A program made the translations under genes and the position numbers. Positions 1 to 7,282 of a stretch of DNA of 64,000 nucleotides are shown in pieces. The stretch is from Butyricimonas muris (GTDB lineage: Bacteria > Bacteroidota > Bacteroidia > Bacteroidales > Marinifilaceae). How positions within the stretch are numbered: the stretch's first letter is position 1; each line of letters starts with the position of its first letter. The stretch is taken from NCBI RefSeq assembly GCF_046365375.1, contig NZ_JBKEIT010000005.1, positions 186,001 through 250,000 on the forward strand. The letters are read 5' to 3'. A model generated the notes under the pieces. The model saw only the letters and a list, made by a program, of their open reading frames with translations, did not search any database and was not told where the DNA came from.

Positions 1-306
1 CCCGACCTCGTGAAGCCGGAGATGCATCCGGAACAGGGTCCGGTGTGGGAATGGATTTACGAACATCTGGACGACGTGTACGAACGCATGCACTCGAATT
101 ATCGCAAACCGGGAGCGGGCGCCCTTCGGGAAGTAGATAATGAAAGCATGGAAGAGTTAAGAAAGATTTTCGACGTTACCGGCGGTACGGACTTTCTGAA
201 CAATATAGACCAATGTTCTCAACGCGAGGCAAACAAAGAAAAGGTTGATTTGGAAGAAGCCTATTTCTTGAAAACATACATGGAGAACACGGGAGAACAT
301 CAATAA
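1..306 (+). CDS. C-terminal fragment, first visible gene of an Hdr-like operon (partial)
   Basis: The reading frame is open from the window's left edge to TAA at 304-306, so this is the C-terminal part of a longer protein. The visible ~100 residues are acidic and hydrophilic, with one cysteine and no recognised motif, so I cannot name the family. It lies 79 bases upstream of an HdrB-like gene on the same strand and probably belongs to the same operon, perhaps as a larger redox subunit; that role is inferred from position only. Confidence 0.6.
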   Translation, partial: PDLVKPEMHPEQGPVWEWIYEHLDDVYERMHSNYRKPGAGALREVDNESMEELRKIFDVTGGTDFLNNIDQCSQREANKEKVDLEEAYFLKTYMENTGEHQ

Positions 307-310
307 TGCA

Positions 311-380
311 ATTGAAAATTGAAAATGCAAAATTGAAAATGAATCCCCAATTTAAAATCTAAAATTTAAAATCTAAAATT
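311..380. repeat. Intergenic array with 7-base period
   Basis: Ten consecutive 7-base units fill the spacer. The first four are ATTGAAA-like, two are intermediate and the last four are TAAAATC/TAAAATT. The phase is kept although the unit sequence changes. It separates two genes of one operon. It belongs with the arrays at 1505, 2613, 10737, 22050, 26977 and 28366. Confidence 0.75.
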
Positions 381-385
381 GGAAG

Positions 386-1462
386 ATGAATTTAGAGGGA
401 AAACAACAGATATGGAATGATTATCAGAAAGAGATCGCGGATGATCATTATTTCTACGCGAGGAGTTGTATCCGGCAGACGTTCTTCCCGGGTTCGGAAT
501 GGGCGTATTTGGACATCATGAAGAACAGACTGGGTAAAGATATCATTGACGACCCGCGCCACACGACATGTACCGGGATCGGGTATCATTCCGATATTGT
601 TCCGGCGGAAACAATCATGACCGTTGTGGCACGCCACTTCGCACTGATGACAGAGGCGGGATACGAGAACATGACCCCCTCGTGCATTACCTCTTTCGGG
701 ATATATACAGAGATTCTGGAAACGTGGGAACACCATCCGGAAATTGAAGAAAAGATCCGCGAATACTTGTGGAAAGCCACGAAACGGGAATTCAAGAAAC
801 CGAAAAATCTGGCACACACCTCGGATATCGTCTACAAATTCAGAAACGAAATTGCCGCACAGTCTAAATATAAACTGGTGGACGTCCACACGGGAAGACC
901 GCTAAGAGGAGTCGACCACATCGGGTGCCACTACTCCAAAATGTTCCCCACGAAAGGGATCGGGGGAGCTGAATTTCCCGCCGTACTTTCCGGGTTAATC
1001 TACGCGTGGGGCGGCGACGTGATTGATTACCCGGAAAGAAGACACTGTTGCGGGTTCGGTTTCCGCCAATACCTTGTTATGGCAAACCGGGGATACTCGG
1101 TAGCGAACTCGAAAAAGAAATTCGAATCCATGCAACCGTATCAACCCGACTTTATCGTGAACAATTGTCCGGGATGCGCCATGTTTATGGATAAATGGCA
1201 ATACACTATCAGTGAAATGGAAGGAACCACCTACGGGCAGGACGGGTACGGCATTCCCGTGCTGACCTACGAGGAACTTGCCGCGTTGGTATTGGGTTAC
1301 GATCCGTGGGAAATCGGCTTGCAGATGCACCAAGTATCCGTGGAACCCTTGTTAGACAAGATGGGAATCCCTTACGATCCGGACGCGAAATACAAAAACG
1401 TGCGAGGTGAAAACATAGGCACCCCGAAATGTCCCACGTACTTGAGAGTTGCAAATTTATAA
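386..1462 (+). CDS. Heterodisulfide reductase subunit B-like CCG protein
   Basis: This 358-residue soluble protein has the cysteine-rich CCG architecture of HdrB/GlpC/SdhE-type proteins, which bind unusual iron-sulfur clusters and pass electrons to a disulfide or quinone partner. The C-terminal CCG domain looks intact: a Cys in GCHYSK near 181, the HCCGFGF pair near 220 and CPGC near 261. The N-terminal copy is degenerate (Cys 28, TTCTG near 62, SCITS near 99), lacking the adjacent Cys pair and the CxxC, so only the C-terminal cluster site seems complete. It is followed by HdrA-like, HdrC-like and HdrE/D-like genes on the same strand. The physiological substrate cannot be read from the sequence. 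Confidence 0.82.
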   Translation: MNLEGKQQIWNDYQKEIADDHYFYARSCIRQTFFPGSEWAYLDIMKNRLGKDIIDDPRHTTCTGIGYHSDIVPAETIMTVVARHFALMTEAGYENMTPSCITSFGIYTEILETWEHHPEIEEKIREYLWKATKREFKKPKNLAHTSDIVYKFRNEIAAQSKYKLVDVHTGRPLRGVDHIGCHYSKMFPTKGIGGAEFPAVLSGLIYAWGGDVIDYPERRHCCGFGFRQYLVMANRGYSVANSKKKFESMQPYQPDFIVNNCPGCAMFMDKWQYTISEMEGTTYGQDGYGIPVLTYEELAALVLGYDPWEIGLQMHQVSVEPLLDKMGIPYDPDAKYKNVRGENIGTPKCPTYLRVANL

Positions 1463-1504
1463 TGTTAAACCGCGAAATTGAAAAAAGAACCATGAAGTCA
1501 TTCA

Positions 1505-1539
1505 TTTTCAATTTTCAATTTTCAATTTTCAATTTTCAA
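1505..1539. repeat. Five perfect TTTTCAA units (7-base period)
   Basis: Five identical TTTTCAA heptamers run between the HdrB-like and HdrA-like genes and end a few bases before the next start codon. They are the least degenerate example of the 7-base-period spacers in this window. Confidence 0.85.
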
Positions 1540-1547
1540 TTGAATAC

Positions 1548-2570
1548 ATGGCAAAAGTCATCATCATCGGTGGAGGTCCGGCAGGCTGCGAGGCAGCACA
1601 CCAATTGGCAAATCAAGGTGTCGAAGTAGAGTTGGTCGAGAAAAACAACGAAACAGGTGGCAACTTGAATAATTGGTATCAATTGTTCCCTGACCGCAAA
1701 TACGCTAAAGATTTAAACACGATACTAAAAGGACACTTGGAACACCCGAATATCCGGCTTCATCTCGGGATGGAACCGACCAATATCGAGAAAGATAAAA
1801 ACGGGAAATTCAATGTTCCCTTGTCAGACGGAAGCCTCTTGGAAGGTGACTCGCTTTTGGTCGCTACCGGATTCAAGATATTCGATGCCCGGCGGAAAGA
1901 AGAGTATGGATACGGGATATACGAGAACGTCATCACTTCCGTGGAATTGGAAAACATGTTCTACAATCACGCCATCACGATGGCTGACGGACACACCCCG
2001 AAACGGGTTGGAATCATCCATTGCGTGGGTTCCCGTGACGAAAAGGTATGCAATTACCACTGTTCCAAACTCTGCTGTATCACGGGAGTGAAACAAGCTA
2101 TCGAAATACGGGAGTTGTTACCTGAAGCAGAAATCCTCTGTTTCTACATGGACATGCGTATGTTCGGTCCGGGATACGAGGAAATGTACCGCGATGCCCA
2201 AGAGAAACACAACATCAAGTTTATCCGCGGGCGATTGTCCGAGGCCGCCGAGAATATGCAAAAACAACTGCAAATCAAGGTAGAAGATACACTTGTCGGA
2301 AAACCGTTACGGATGGCGTTGGACATGATGATATTGTTGGTCGGCATGGAATCCTCGGAAGGCACCCGTCAGACCGCAGAAAAATTAGGTTTGAATCTAG
2401 CTCCAAACGGATTTATCCAGTCACAAGACCCGCACTACCGGAATAACTTCACCAACATGGAAGGCGTGTTCGTGGCAGGATGCGGAAGTGCCCCGATGAA
2501 CCTGACCGATACGCTGGCAGATGCCCGCTCTGCCGCAAGTTCAATAACACAATACTTAAATAATTTATGA
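1548..2570 (+). CDS. HdrA-like FAD-dependent oxidoreductase
   Basis: This 340-residue flavoprotein starts with a dinucleotide-binding fold (GGGPAGCEAA near residue 8, then an acidic strand end and GGNL) and ends with the FAD-contacting segment GVFVAGCGSAPMNLTD. The middle contains a cysteine-rich stretch, HCVGSRDEKVCNYHCSKLCC, typical of HdrA proteins that join flavin to Fe-S clusters. It is much shorter than methanogen HdrA (about 650 residues) because it lacks the N-terminal extension and C-terminal ferredoxin domains. In the complex it would be the flavin subunit exchanging electrons with the HdrB/HdrC-like subunits. The assignment is firm; the electron donor and acceptor are not known. 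Confidence 0.85.
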   Translation: MAKVIIIGGGPAGCEAAHQLANQGVEVELVEKNNETGGNLNNWYQLFPDRKYAKDLNTILKGHLEHPNIRLHLGMEPTNIEKDKNGKFNVPLSDGSLLEGDSLLVATGFKIFDARRKEEYGYGIYENVITSVELENMFYNHAITMADGHTPKRVGIIHCVGSRDEKVCNYHCSKLCCITGVKQAIEIRELLPEAEILCFYMDMRMFGPGYEEMYRDAQEKHNIKFIRGRLSEAAENMQKQLQIKVEDTLVGKPLRMALDMMILLVGMESSEGTRQTAEKLGLNLAPNGFIQSQDPHYRNNFTNMEGVFVAGCGSAPMNLTDTLADARSAASSITQYLNNL

Positions 2571-2612
2571 TTTAGAATTAAAAACGCAAAAAGCGTCAGC
2601 CCGTGCGGTTGG

Positions 2613-2647
2613 AATCTTAAATCTAAAATCTAAAATCTAAAATTTAA
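2613..2647. repeat. Intergenic AATCTAA array, 7-base period
   Basis: Five heptamers (AATCTTA, three AATCTAA, AATTTAA) lie just before the HdrC-like start. Upstream of them is a short hairpin-prone stretch, AACGCAAAAAGCGT near 2582. It is in the same class as the spacers at 311 and 1505 within this operon. Confidence 0.75.
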
Positions 2648-2652
2648 AAAGT

Positions 2653-3000
2653 ATGATAAATTTCTGGGGATATAGCATATCGGAAACGAGGAGTATCAAT
2701 TACGACAGAAACGACAAGGCGATGACAGAATACATTGCCAAGACCGTCCCGAGCAGCAAACTCTGCATCGGTTGCGGGGGATGTACTGCCGGTTGCACTG
2801 CCGGGAATCTCACGGACTTCAACATCCGTAAAGTGCAGATGCTCATGAAACGGGGTGAAACGAAAGACGCCAAAGAGCAACTGCAAAAATGTATGCTGTG
2901 CGGGAAGTGTATGCTGGTATGTCCAAGAGGCGTGGAAACCCGAAAAATGATACTGGAAATGCTGAATTTCATAAGAAATAACCATAAACTAGAAGATTGA
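2653..3000 (+). CDS. HdrC-like protein with two 4Fe-4S motifs
   Basis: This small 115-residue protein has two classical 4Fe-4S motifs, CIGCGGCTAGC near residue 38 and CMLCGKCMLVCP near 80, separated by a helical linker. This is the layout of HdrC, which wires the flavin subunit to the HdrB-type subunit or to a membrane quinone module. It ends four bases before the next gene, so the two are probably translationally coupled. A later Met near residue 24 is an alternative start. Confidence 0.85.
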   Translation: MINFWGYSISETRSINYDRNDKAMTEYIAKTVPSSKLCIGCGGCTAGCTAGNLTDFNIRKVQMLMKRGETKDAKEQLQKCMLCGKCMLVCPRGVETRKMILEMLNFIRNNHKLED

Positions 3001-3004
3001 AGCT

Positions 3005-4768
3005 ATGTACTACGACCATTTTGTCCTACCTTTCACGATTGGGCTTATAACGCTACTGGTCTACTTGTGTATCAAATACTACAAGTGGATCAAGAGTTTC
3101 CCCAAGGAGGAACGCAAGAAAATCCGTAAAGGGTTATTCTCCTTGCAAACGATTCGTTCCGGGTGGGAAATATTCCGGGAGAGTTTATTACATCACAATA
3201 TATTCAAAACCAACCCGATGTTAGGTTACATGCACATGACCTTCGCTTTCGGTTGGTTTCTGCTGATAGTTGTCGGGAAAATCGAGTCCATGATATACCA
3301 TACCAGTGCATTTAATCCCCCCTATTTTGCTATCTTTTTCCGGTATTTCCACCCGGCTAATGAAACCTTCCCTTACAGCGAAACTTTTGCATTCTTGATG
3401 GATTTAATCCTGCTATTCTTGTTAATCGGCATAGGATTAGCTGTTACCAAGCGATTCTATTCCCGCCTTTTCGGGATGAAGAAAACAACCAAACAGAGAG
3501 CGTACGACTTATTGATACTGACCGTACTCTGGTTGATTTTCCCGGTACGATTTCTGGCAGAAAGTTTCACGAGCGGTTTGAATGGCGGGGGAAGTTTTCT
3601 CACGTATAACGCGGGAAACTTCTTTAGCGGTTTCCTCCCGTTGGAACACCTATCCTATCCGGCATGGTGGGTTTATTCATCCCTTCTCGGGTTATTTTTC
3701 TTGTTATTACCCTTTTCGCGTTATATGCACATTCCCACGGAAATGGTATATATTTTCTTGAAGAACTGGGGAGTAAAACAAGGTAGAGAATACAACGGGT
3801 TCAGTGAAATACAAGTCAACTCCTGCTCCCGTTGCGGAATCTGTATCAACACGTGTCAATTGAACAGCTCATGTGGTATTAATGACACGCAACCGGTCTA
3901 TTTCTTACGCCGTATTCGTAATCACGAACCACTCTCTCAACAAGCCGAAGATTGCTTGATGTGCGGTCGTTGCGAAGAATCATGCCCCGTGGGTATCAAT
4001 TTGAACGCCATTCGGCAAAGCCAACGCCCGGATACCATTCGTGTGACGAAAGACACGTACACTTACGTGCCACAACCGCAAGTACAACCGGCGAAAGTAG
4101 CTTACTTTGCCGGTTGTATGAGTCACCTCACTCCCGGAATTATCAAATCCATGCAGCAGATATTCGCGAAAGCTAATGTCGATTACTCGTTTATTGACGA
4201 AAAAGCCGGAGTCTGTTGCGGACGTCCGTTAGCTCTTTCTGGAAATTGGCAAGCGGCTCAAGTTGTTATGGACAAAAATCAGGAAATGATTGAGGCGTCA
4301 AACGCCGATATACTTGTCACCTCCTGCCCGATATGCTACAAAACCTTCAAAGAGGATTATACCCTGAAGGCAAAAGTGATGCATCACACGGAATACATCG
4401 AAATGCTACTTCGGGACGGACAACTAAAGGTCAACAACATGGATCTGAAAACCGTGTTCCACAATCCTTGCGAATTGGGACGAGGAAGCCGGATCGTGAG
4501 TGCCCCGGAGAACGTGTTGAATCAAGTAAGTTACAAGATAACAACCGTGTACGACGGCAAAAAATCACTTTGTTGTGGTGGTAGTCTGGCAAACACGGCT
4601 ATTGATTCCAAACAAAAAACAAAAATCAGCGGGGACACGGTAAAAGCTTACGCCGCTTATCATCCGGACGTAATCGTAACGGCATGCCCGCTATGCAAGA
4701 AAACATTAAGCAAAACTTCAACCGAGATTCCGGTTCGAGATATAGCGGAACTGGTCGCAGAAGCATGA
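3005..4768 (+). CDS. Membrane HdrE/HdrD-like fusion, iron-sulfur quinone-linked oxidoreductase
   Basis: This 587-residue protein has about five to six hydrophobic segments in its first 255 residues, with membrane histidines, resembling the NarI/HdrE cytochrome b-type anchor. Two 4Fe-4S motifs follow (CSRCGICINTC near 273 and CLMCGRCEESCP near 317). Two complete CCG domains come next: CCG near 403 with CPIC near 440, and CCG near 522 with CPLC near 560. The order is that of HdrE plus HdrD in one chain, close in plan to QmoC. It probably docks the soluble HdrABC-like subunits to the membrane and exchanges electrons with menaquinone; that is inferred from architecture. It is the last gene of the operon and is followed by a strong hairpin. 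Confidence 0.85.
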   Translation: MYYDHFVLPFTIGLITLLVYLCIKYYKWIKSFPKEERKKIRKGLFSLQTIRSGWEIFRESLLHHNIFKTNPMLGYMHMTFAFGWFLLIVVGKIESMIYHTSAFNPPYFAIFFRYFHPANETFPYSETFAFLMDLILLFLLIGIGLAVTKRFYSRLFGMKKTTKQRAYDLLILTVLWLIFPVRFLAESFTSGLNGGGSFLTYNAGNFFSGFLPLEHLSYPAWWVYSSLLGLFFLLLPFSRYMHIPTEMVYIFLKNWGVKQGREYNGFSEIQVNSCSRCGICINTCQLNSSCGINDTQPVYFLRRIRNHEPLSQQAEDCLMCGRCEESCPVGINLNAIRQSQRPDTIRVTKDTYTYVPQPQVQPAKVAYFAGCMSHLTPGIIKSMQQIFAKANVDYSFIDEKAGVCCGRPLALSGNWQAAQVVMDKNQEMIEASNADILVTSCPICYKTFKEDYTLKAKVMHHTEYIEMLLRDGQLKVNNMDLKTVFHNPCELGRGSRIVSAPENVLNQVSYKITTVYDGKKSLCCGGSLANTAIDSKQKTKISGDTVKAYAAYHPDVIVTACPLCKKTLSKTSTEIPVRDIAELVAEA

Positions 4769-4794
4769 AAAAAGCCGCAATTGCGGCTTTTTTT
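4769..4794. terminator. Bidirectional terminator between convergent genes
   Basis: The stem AAAAGCCGCAA/TTGCGGCTTTT has poly-A before and poly-T after, so it works on both strands. It closes the Hdr-like operon (+) and the PdxA-like gene (-). Confidence 0.9.
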
Positions 4795-4799
4795 ATACT

Positions 4800-5900
4800 C
4801 TAATCATCAAGTTCAACCCTCACTCCTTCAATCTGTTCAACATTCAAATCACTCTCGTTACTATTCGATGAGATATCATAATGCGGAAGAGGATTTTTCT
4901 GTAACTCGATATTCTGTTCCCGGTGTACAAACACATCCATTGCCAGATAAAGAGCGTTACGCATTCCTTGCTCATCACCTATATTCTGTCCCACGATATC
5001 ATAACCGGGCTCCGTCAAGGAGGTAGAACAAATCACGGGAAGTCCGGCTACATAACAAGCGGCACTTTCTTCATCTATTGCCTTAAACGCTGCCACTCCT
5101 TGATCGTAATACATCGCGAGAACGGCATCAAACTTCTCGTACATCTTCTCGGAGAAGAACCTATCGGCAGAGAATGGGCCTATTGCCATGATTCCCTCTT
5201 GCCGAGCCTGCTCGATAGCCGGCACGATAACATCTACCTCTTCATCACCATTCTGTCCGCAATTCACTTGAGGATTCAAACCCAACACGGCAATTTTAGG
5301 TTTTGATATCGTGAAATCAATTCTCAATGTATCATCCAACAACATCAATTTTTTCAAGATATTCTTCCGTGTAATCTGGTGGGGTACATCACGTAATTTT
5401 GAATATTCCGTCACGAATCCCATTTTCATCTTCTCGCTCACGAAAAGTGACATGGTCTCGGAAGTATTATAACGTTTTGACAAATATTCTGCCAAAGAAT
5501 TTGCCTCTTCCTTTAAAAAGCTTTCCGGTCCTTGAGGAGCCAACGTCAACACGTCAATCTCGTTACGCTCCAACTGATCCAGAGCGTATTTTAAAGCAAT
5601 CATCGAGGCTTGATCTGAATCAGGAGTCTCCTTACCTAAATCCACTTTCACGTTGTCATCCACACAATTGATAATATTAGATCTTTTCCCGTTCGCCTCT
5701 CTAGGTTCCCGAATCGTGTTCAAATTAAAATTCTCCACGTTTAATACCTTCCGGTAGTAGGCTGCCACTTTGGGCGACCCGTATAGAATAGGGACACACA
5801 ACTCACAAATCCGGTTCTCCGCCAACAGTTTTATGATCAATTCATAAGATATTCCGTTTACATCTCCATGCGTGATACCTACATTTAATCTATTTTCCAT
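4800..5900 (-). CDS. PdxA-family protein lacking the catalytic metal-binding histidines
   Basis: This 366-residue protein is clearly related to 4-hydroxythreonine-4-phosphate dehydrogenase (PdxA, vitamin B6 synthesis): it opens with VGITHGDVNG and keeps ILYGSPKVAAYYRK, AVLGLNP and DAVLAMYYDQG. The residues that should bind metal and substrate are altered. The family TxH before the DVP-like segment is TEYSKL near 163, LNPHAG is LNPQVN near 208, MYHDQG is MYYDQG near 264, and the DHGTA segment is TEPGYD near 290. A working dehydrogenase is therefore doubtful. I chose the Met before ENRLNVG because the upstream 20 residues do not resemble the family. It is probably a divergent paralogue with a new or regulatory role. 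Confidence 0.75.
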   Translation of the reverse strand: MENRLNVGITHGDVNGISYELIIKLLAENRICELCVPILYGSPKVAAYYRKVLNVENFNLNTIREPREANGKRSNIINCVDDNVKVDLGKETPDSDQASMIALKYALDQLERNEIDVLTLAPQGPESFLKEEANSLAEYLSKRYNTSETMSLFVSEKMKMGFVTEYSKLRDVPHQITRKNILKKLMLLDDTLRIDFTISKPKIAVLGLNPQVNCGQNGDEEVDVIVPAIEQARQEGIMAIGPFSADRFFSEKMYEKFDAVLAMYYDQGVAAFKAIDEESAACYVAGLPVICSTSLTEPGYDIVGQNIGDEQGMRNALYLAMDVFVHREQNIELQKNPLPHYDISSNSNESDLNVEQIEGVRVELDD

Positions 5901-5975
5901 ATTATACAATATTTCATTCGCACAAAGATAAGAAAATAAGTCAAAAGTCCATAAGCACAAACTTTTCTCGTCAAA

Positions 5976-6536
5976 TTAGATGACAACATCCGCAAAAGTT
6001 GTTTCTATTAATGTAATTGCTCCTTCTTTCATAAGGGTACAATCAATAATCCATACACACTTCTCCTTCCAAAATTTTTCGCGAAATAGCTCTATTTCCG
6101 TCTTATTTTTCATCTTCGCATGCCATTCATTCAAATCGATAACACTTACTTTAGATAAAAATATTTTAGGTAATGTACAAATTACTTGCGTGGGGATAGG
6201 TATTATCTTTTCTTTTTGACTATTACTACACATTCTTTCCTCCTTAAAATTAGAATGGTTGAATACGAAATGATAATCATTCACTTCTATGTAATAAGAA
6301 ATCATGGGAGTGTTCATTTGTATTGTATCGAACCATGCAACACGATAAATTCCCTTTTCTTTTGTTTTAGGGGCTATAAGAAGAAAAATATCATTTACAT
6401 CTGGAGATTTCACATTATCTCTCGTTTCCTTAACATATTCCCATAAACAAATTGGAATTTGGCACGAATCATTACATATTGAATCTTGCACAGGAGATCC
6501 AAAGAAAATCGTAATAAAAGTAAGTAACTTAATCAT
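5976..6536 (-). CDS. Hypothetical secreted protein
   Basis: This 186-residue protein has a short hydrophobic N terminus (MIKLLTFITIFFGSP) compatible with a signal peptide and several cysteines scattered through the chain. I recognise no domain. The gene is AT-rich compared with its neighbours and follows the HEWYH protein gene by five bases on the same strand, so the two form an operon. It may be a partner or an anchor for that putative peptidase, but no function can be read from it. Confidence 0.6.
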   Translation of the reverse strand: MIKLLTFITIFFGSPVQDSICNDSCQIPICLWEYVKETRDNVKSPDVNDIFLLIAPKTKEKGIYRVAWFDTIQMNTPMISYYIEVNDYHFVFNHSNFKEERMCSNSQKEKIIPIPTQVICTLPKIFLSKVSVIDLNEWHAKMKNKTEIELFREKFWKEKCVWIIDCTLMKEGAITLIETTFADVVI

Positions 6537-6541
6537 AGTTT

Positions 6542-7135
6542 CTATTTCATTATGTTATAATCCTTTTTAATCCATTCTATTAGCTTTTTCTCGCTTTCAT
6601 GTAATGCTTTATACATATCAGAATCCTCTAATCCTATATAAACAAAGTATTTAGCCAAATATTCATCACATCCAAAAACTTCCTGTATCCATCGATGATA
6701 CAATGGATCTTCTAGCATTTGTTTATGTTCATCCTCATTTGTACCTTTTTTGGCCAGTACTAAATGATACCATTCATGTAATGCAATTAGACAATATCCA
6801 TTCCAACTATATTTGCGAATTTCTTCTTTCTTTACAAATATTCTTACCAAAGAGTTTTGTCTATAAACAACTACCGGAAATTCTTGTACCATTAAACTTT
6901 CATATATCTTGATCTGAAAAGTTACTTCTAAATTAAATTTTATTTGTATGCCTTCAAATGCCATTTCGAATGAATCTCGAAAATTACCTCCAGCTGGAGC
7001 CAATATATTGGCACGCCCTTGTAAGGGAGCCACTTTTTGCTCACTTTCATATTCAATATTATCAGGAATACTTGTACATTTCCAAATTAAATTAATTGAT
7101 AAAATGAACATCATTATCGGTACACATTGTTTCAT
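6542..7135 (-). CDS. Putative lipoprotein/secreted zincin-like protein (HEWYH)
   Basis: This 197-residue protein has an N-terminal hydrophobic segment ending in a possible lipobox cysteine (IWKC). Near residue 119 the sequence ALHEWYHLVLA fits the HExxH zinc-peptidase pattern within a predicted helix. About 35 residues further on, FGCDEYLAKYF offers acidic residues as a possible third ligand. No family name can be given. ATG at 7135 is preferred over TTG at 7147. The gene is AT-rich and paired with 5976-6536, which may indicate recent acquisition. A peptidase role is inferred from the motif alone. Confidence 0.55.
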   Translation of the reverse strand: MKQCVPIMMFILSINLIWKCTSIPDNIEYESEQKVAPLQGRANILAPAGGNFRDSFEMAFEGIQIKFNLEVTFQIKIYESLMVQEFPVVVYRQNSLVRIFVKKEEIRKYSWNGYCLIALHEWYHLVLAKKGTNEDEHKQMLEDPLYHRWIQEVFGCDEYLAKYFVYIGLEDSDMYKALHESEKKLIEWIKKDYNIMK

Positions 7136-7256
7136 AATACCAGTCAATTTACATCTTCCATTTCCGTTATTACTGTCCTCTCACAAAATTAAAGAAAAAA
7201 TAATATAAATCAAAATCTATTTTCAACTTAGAGTTGAAGGGAATTATATAAAAAAC

Positions 7257-7281
7257 GAAAGGGGCTTAACGCCCCTTTCTA
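7257..7281 (-). terminator. Terminator after pnp
   Basis: The stem AAAGGGGC/GCCCCTTT, with an AT-rich loop of about four bases, lies two bases after the pnp stop. On the minus strand it is followed by U-rich sequence. Confidence 0.8.
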
Positions 7282-7282
7282 T

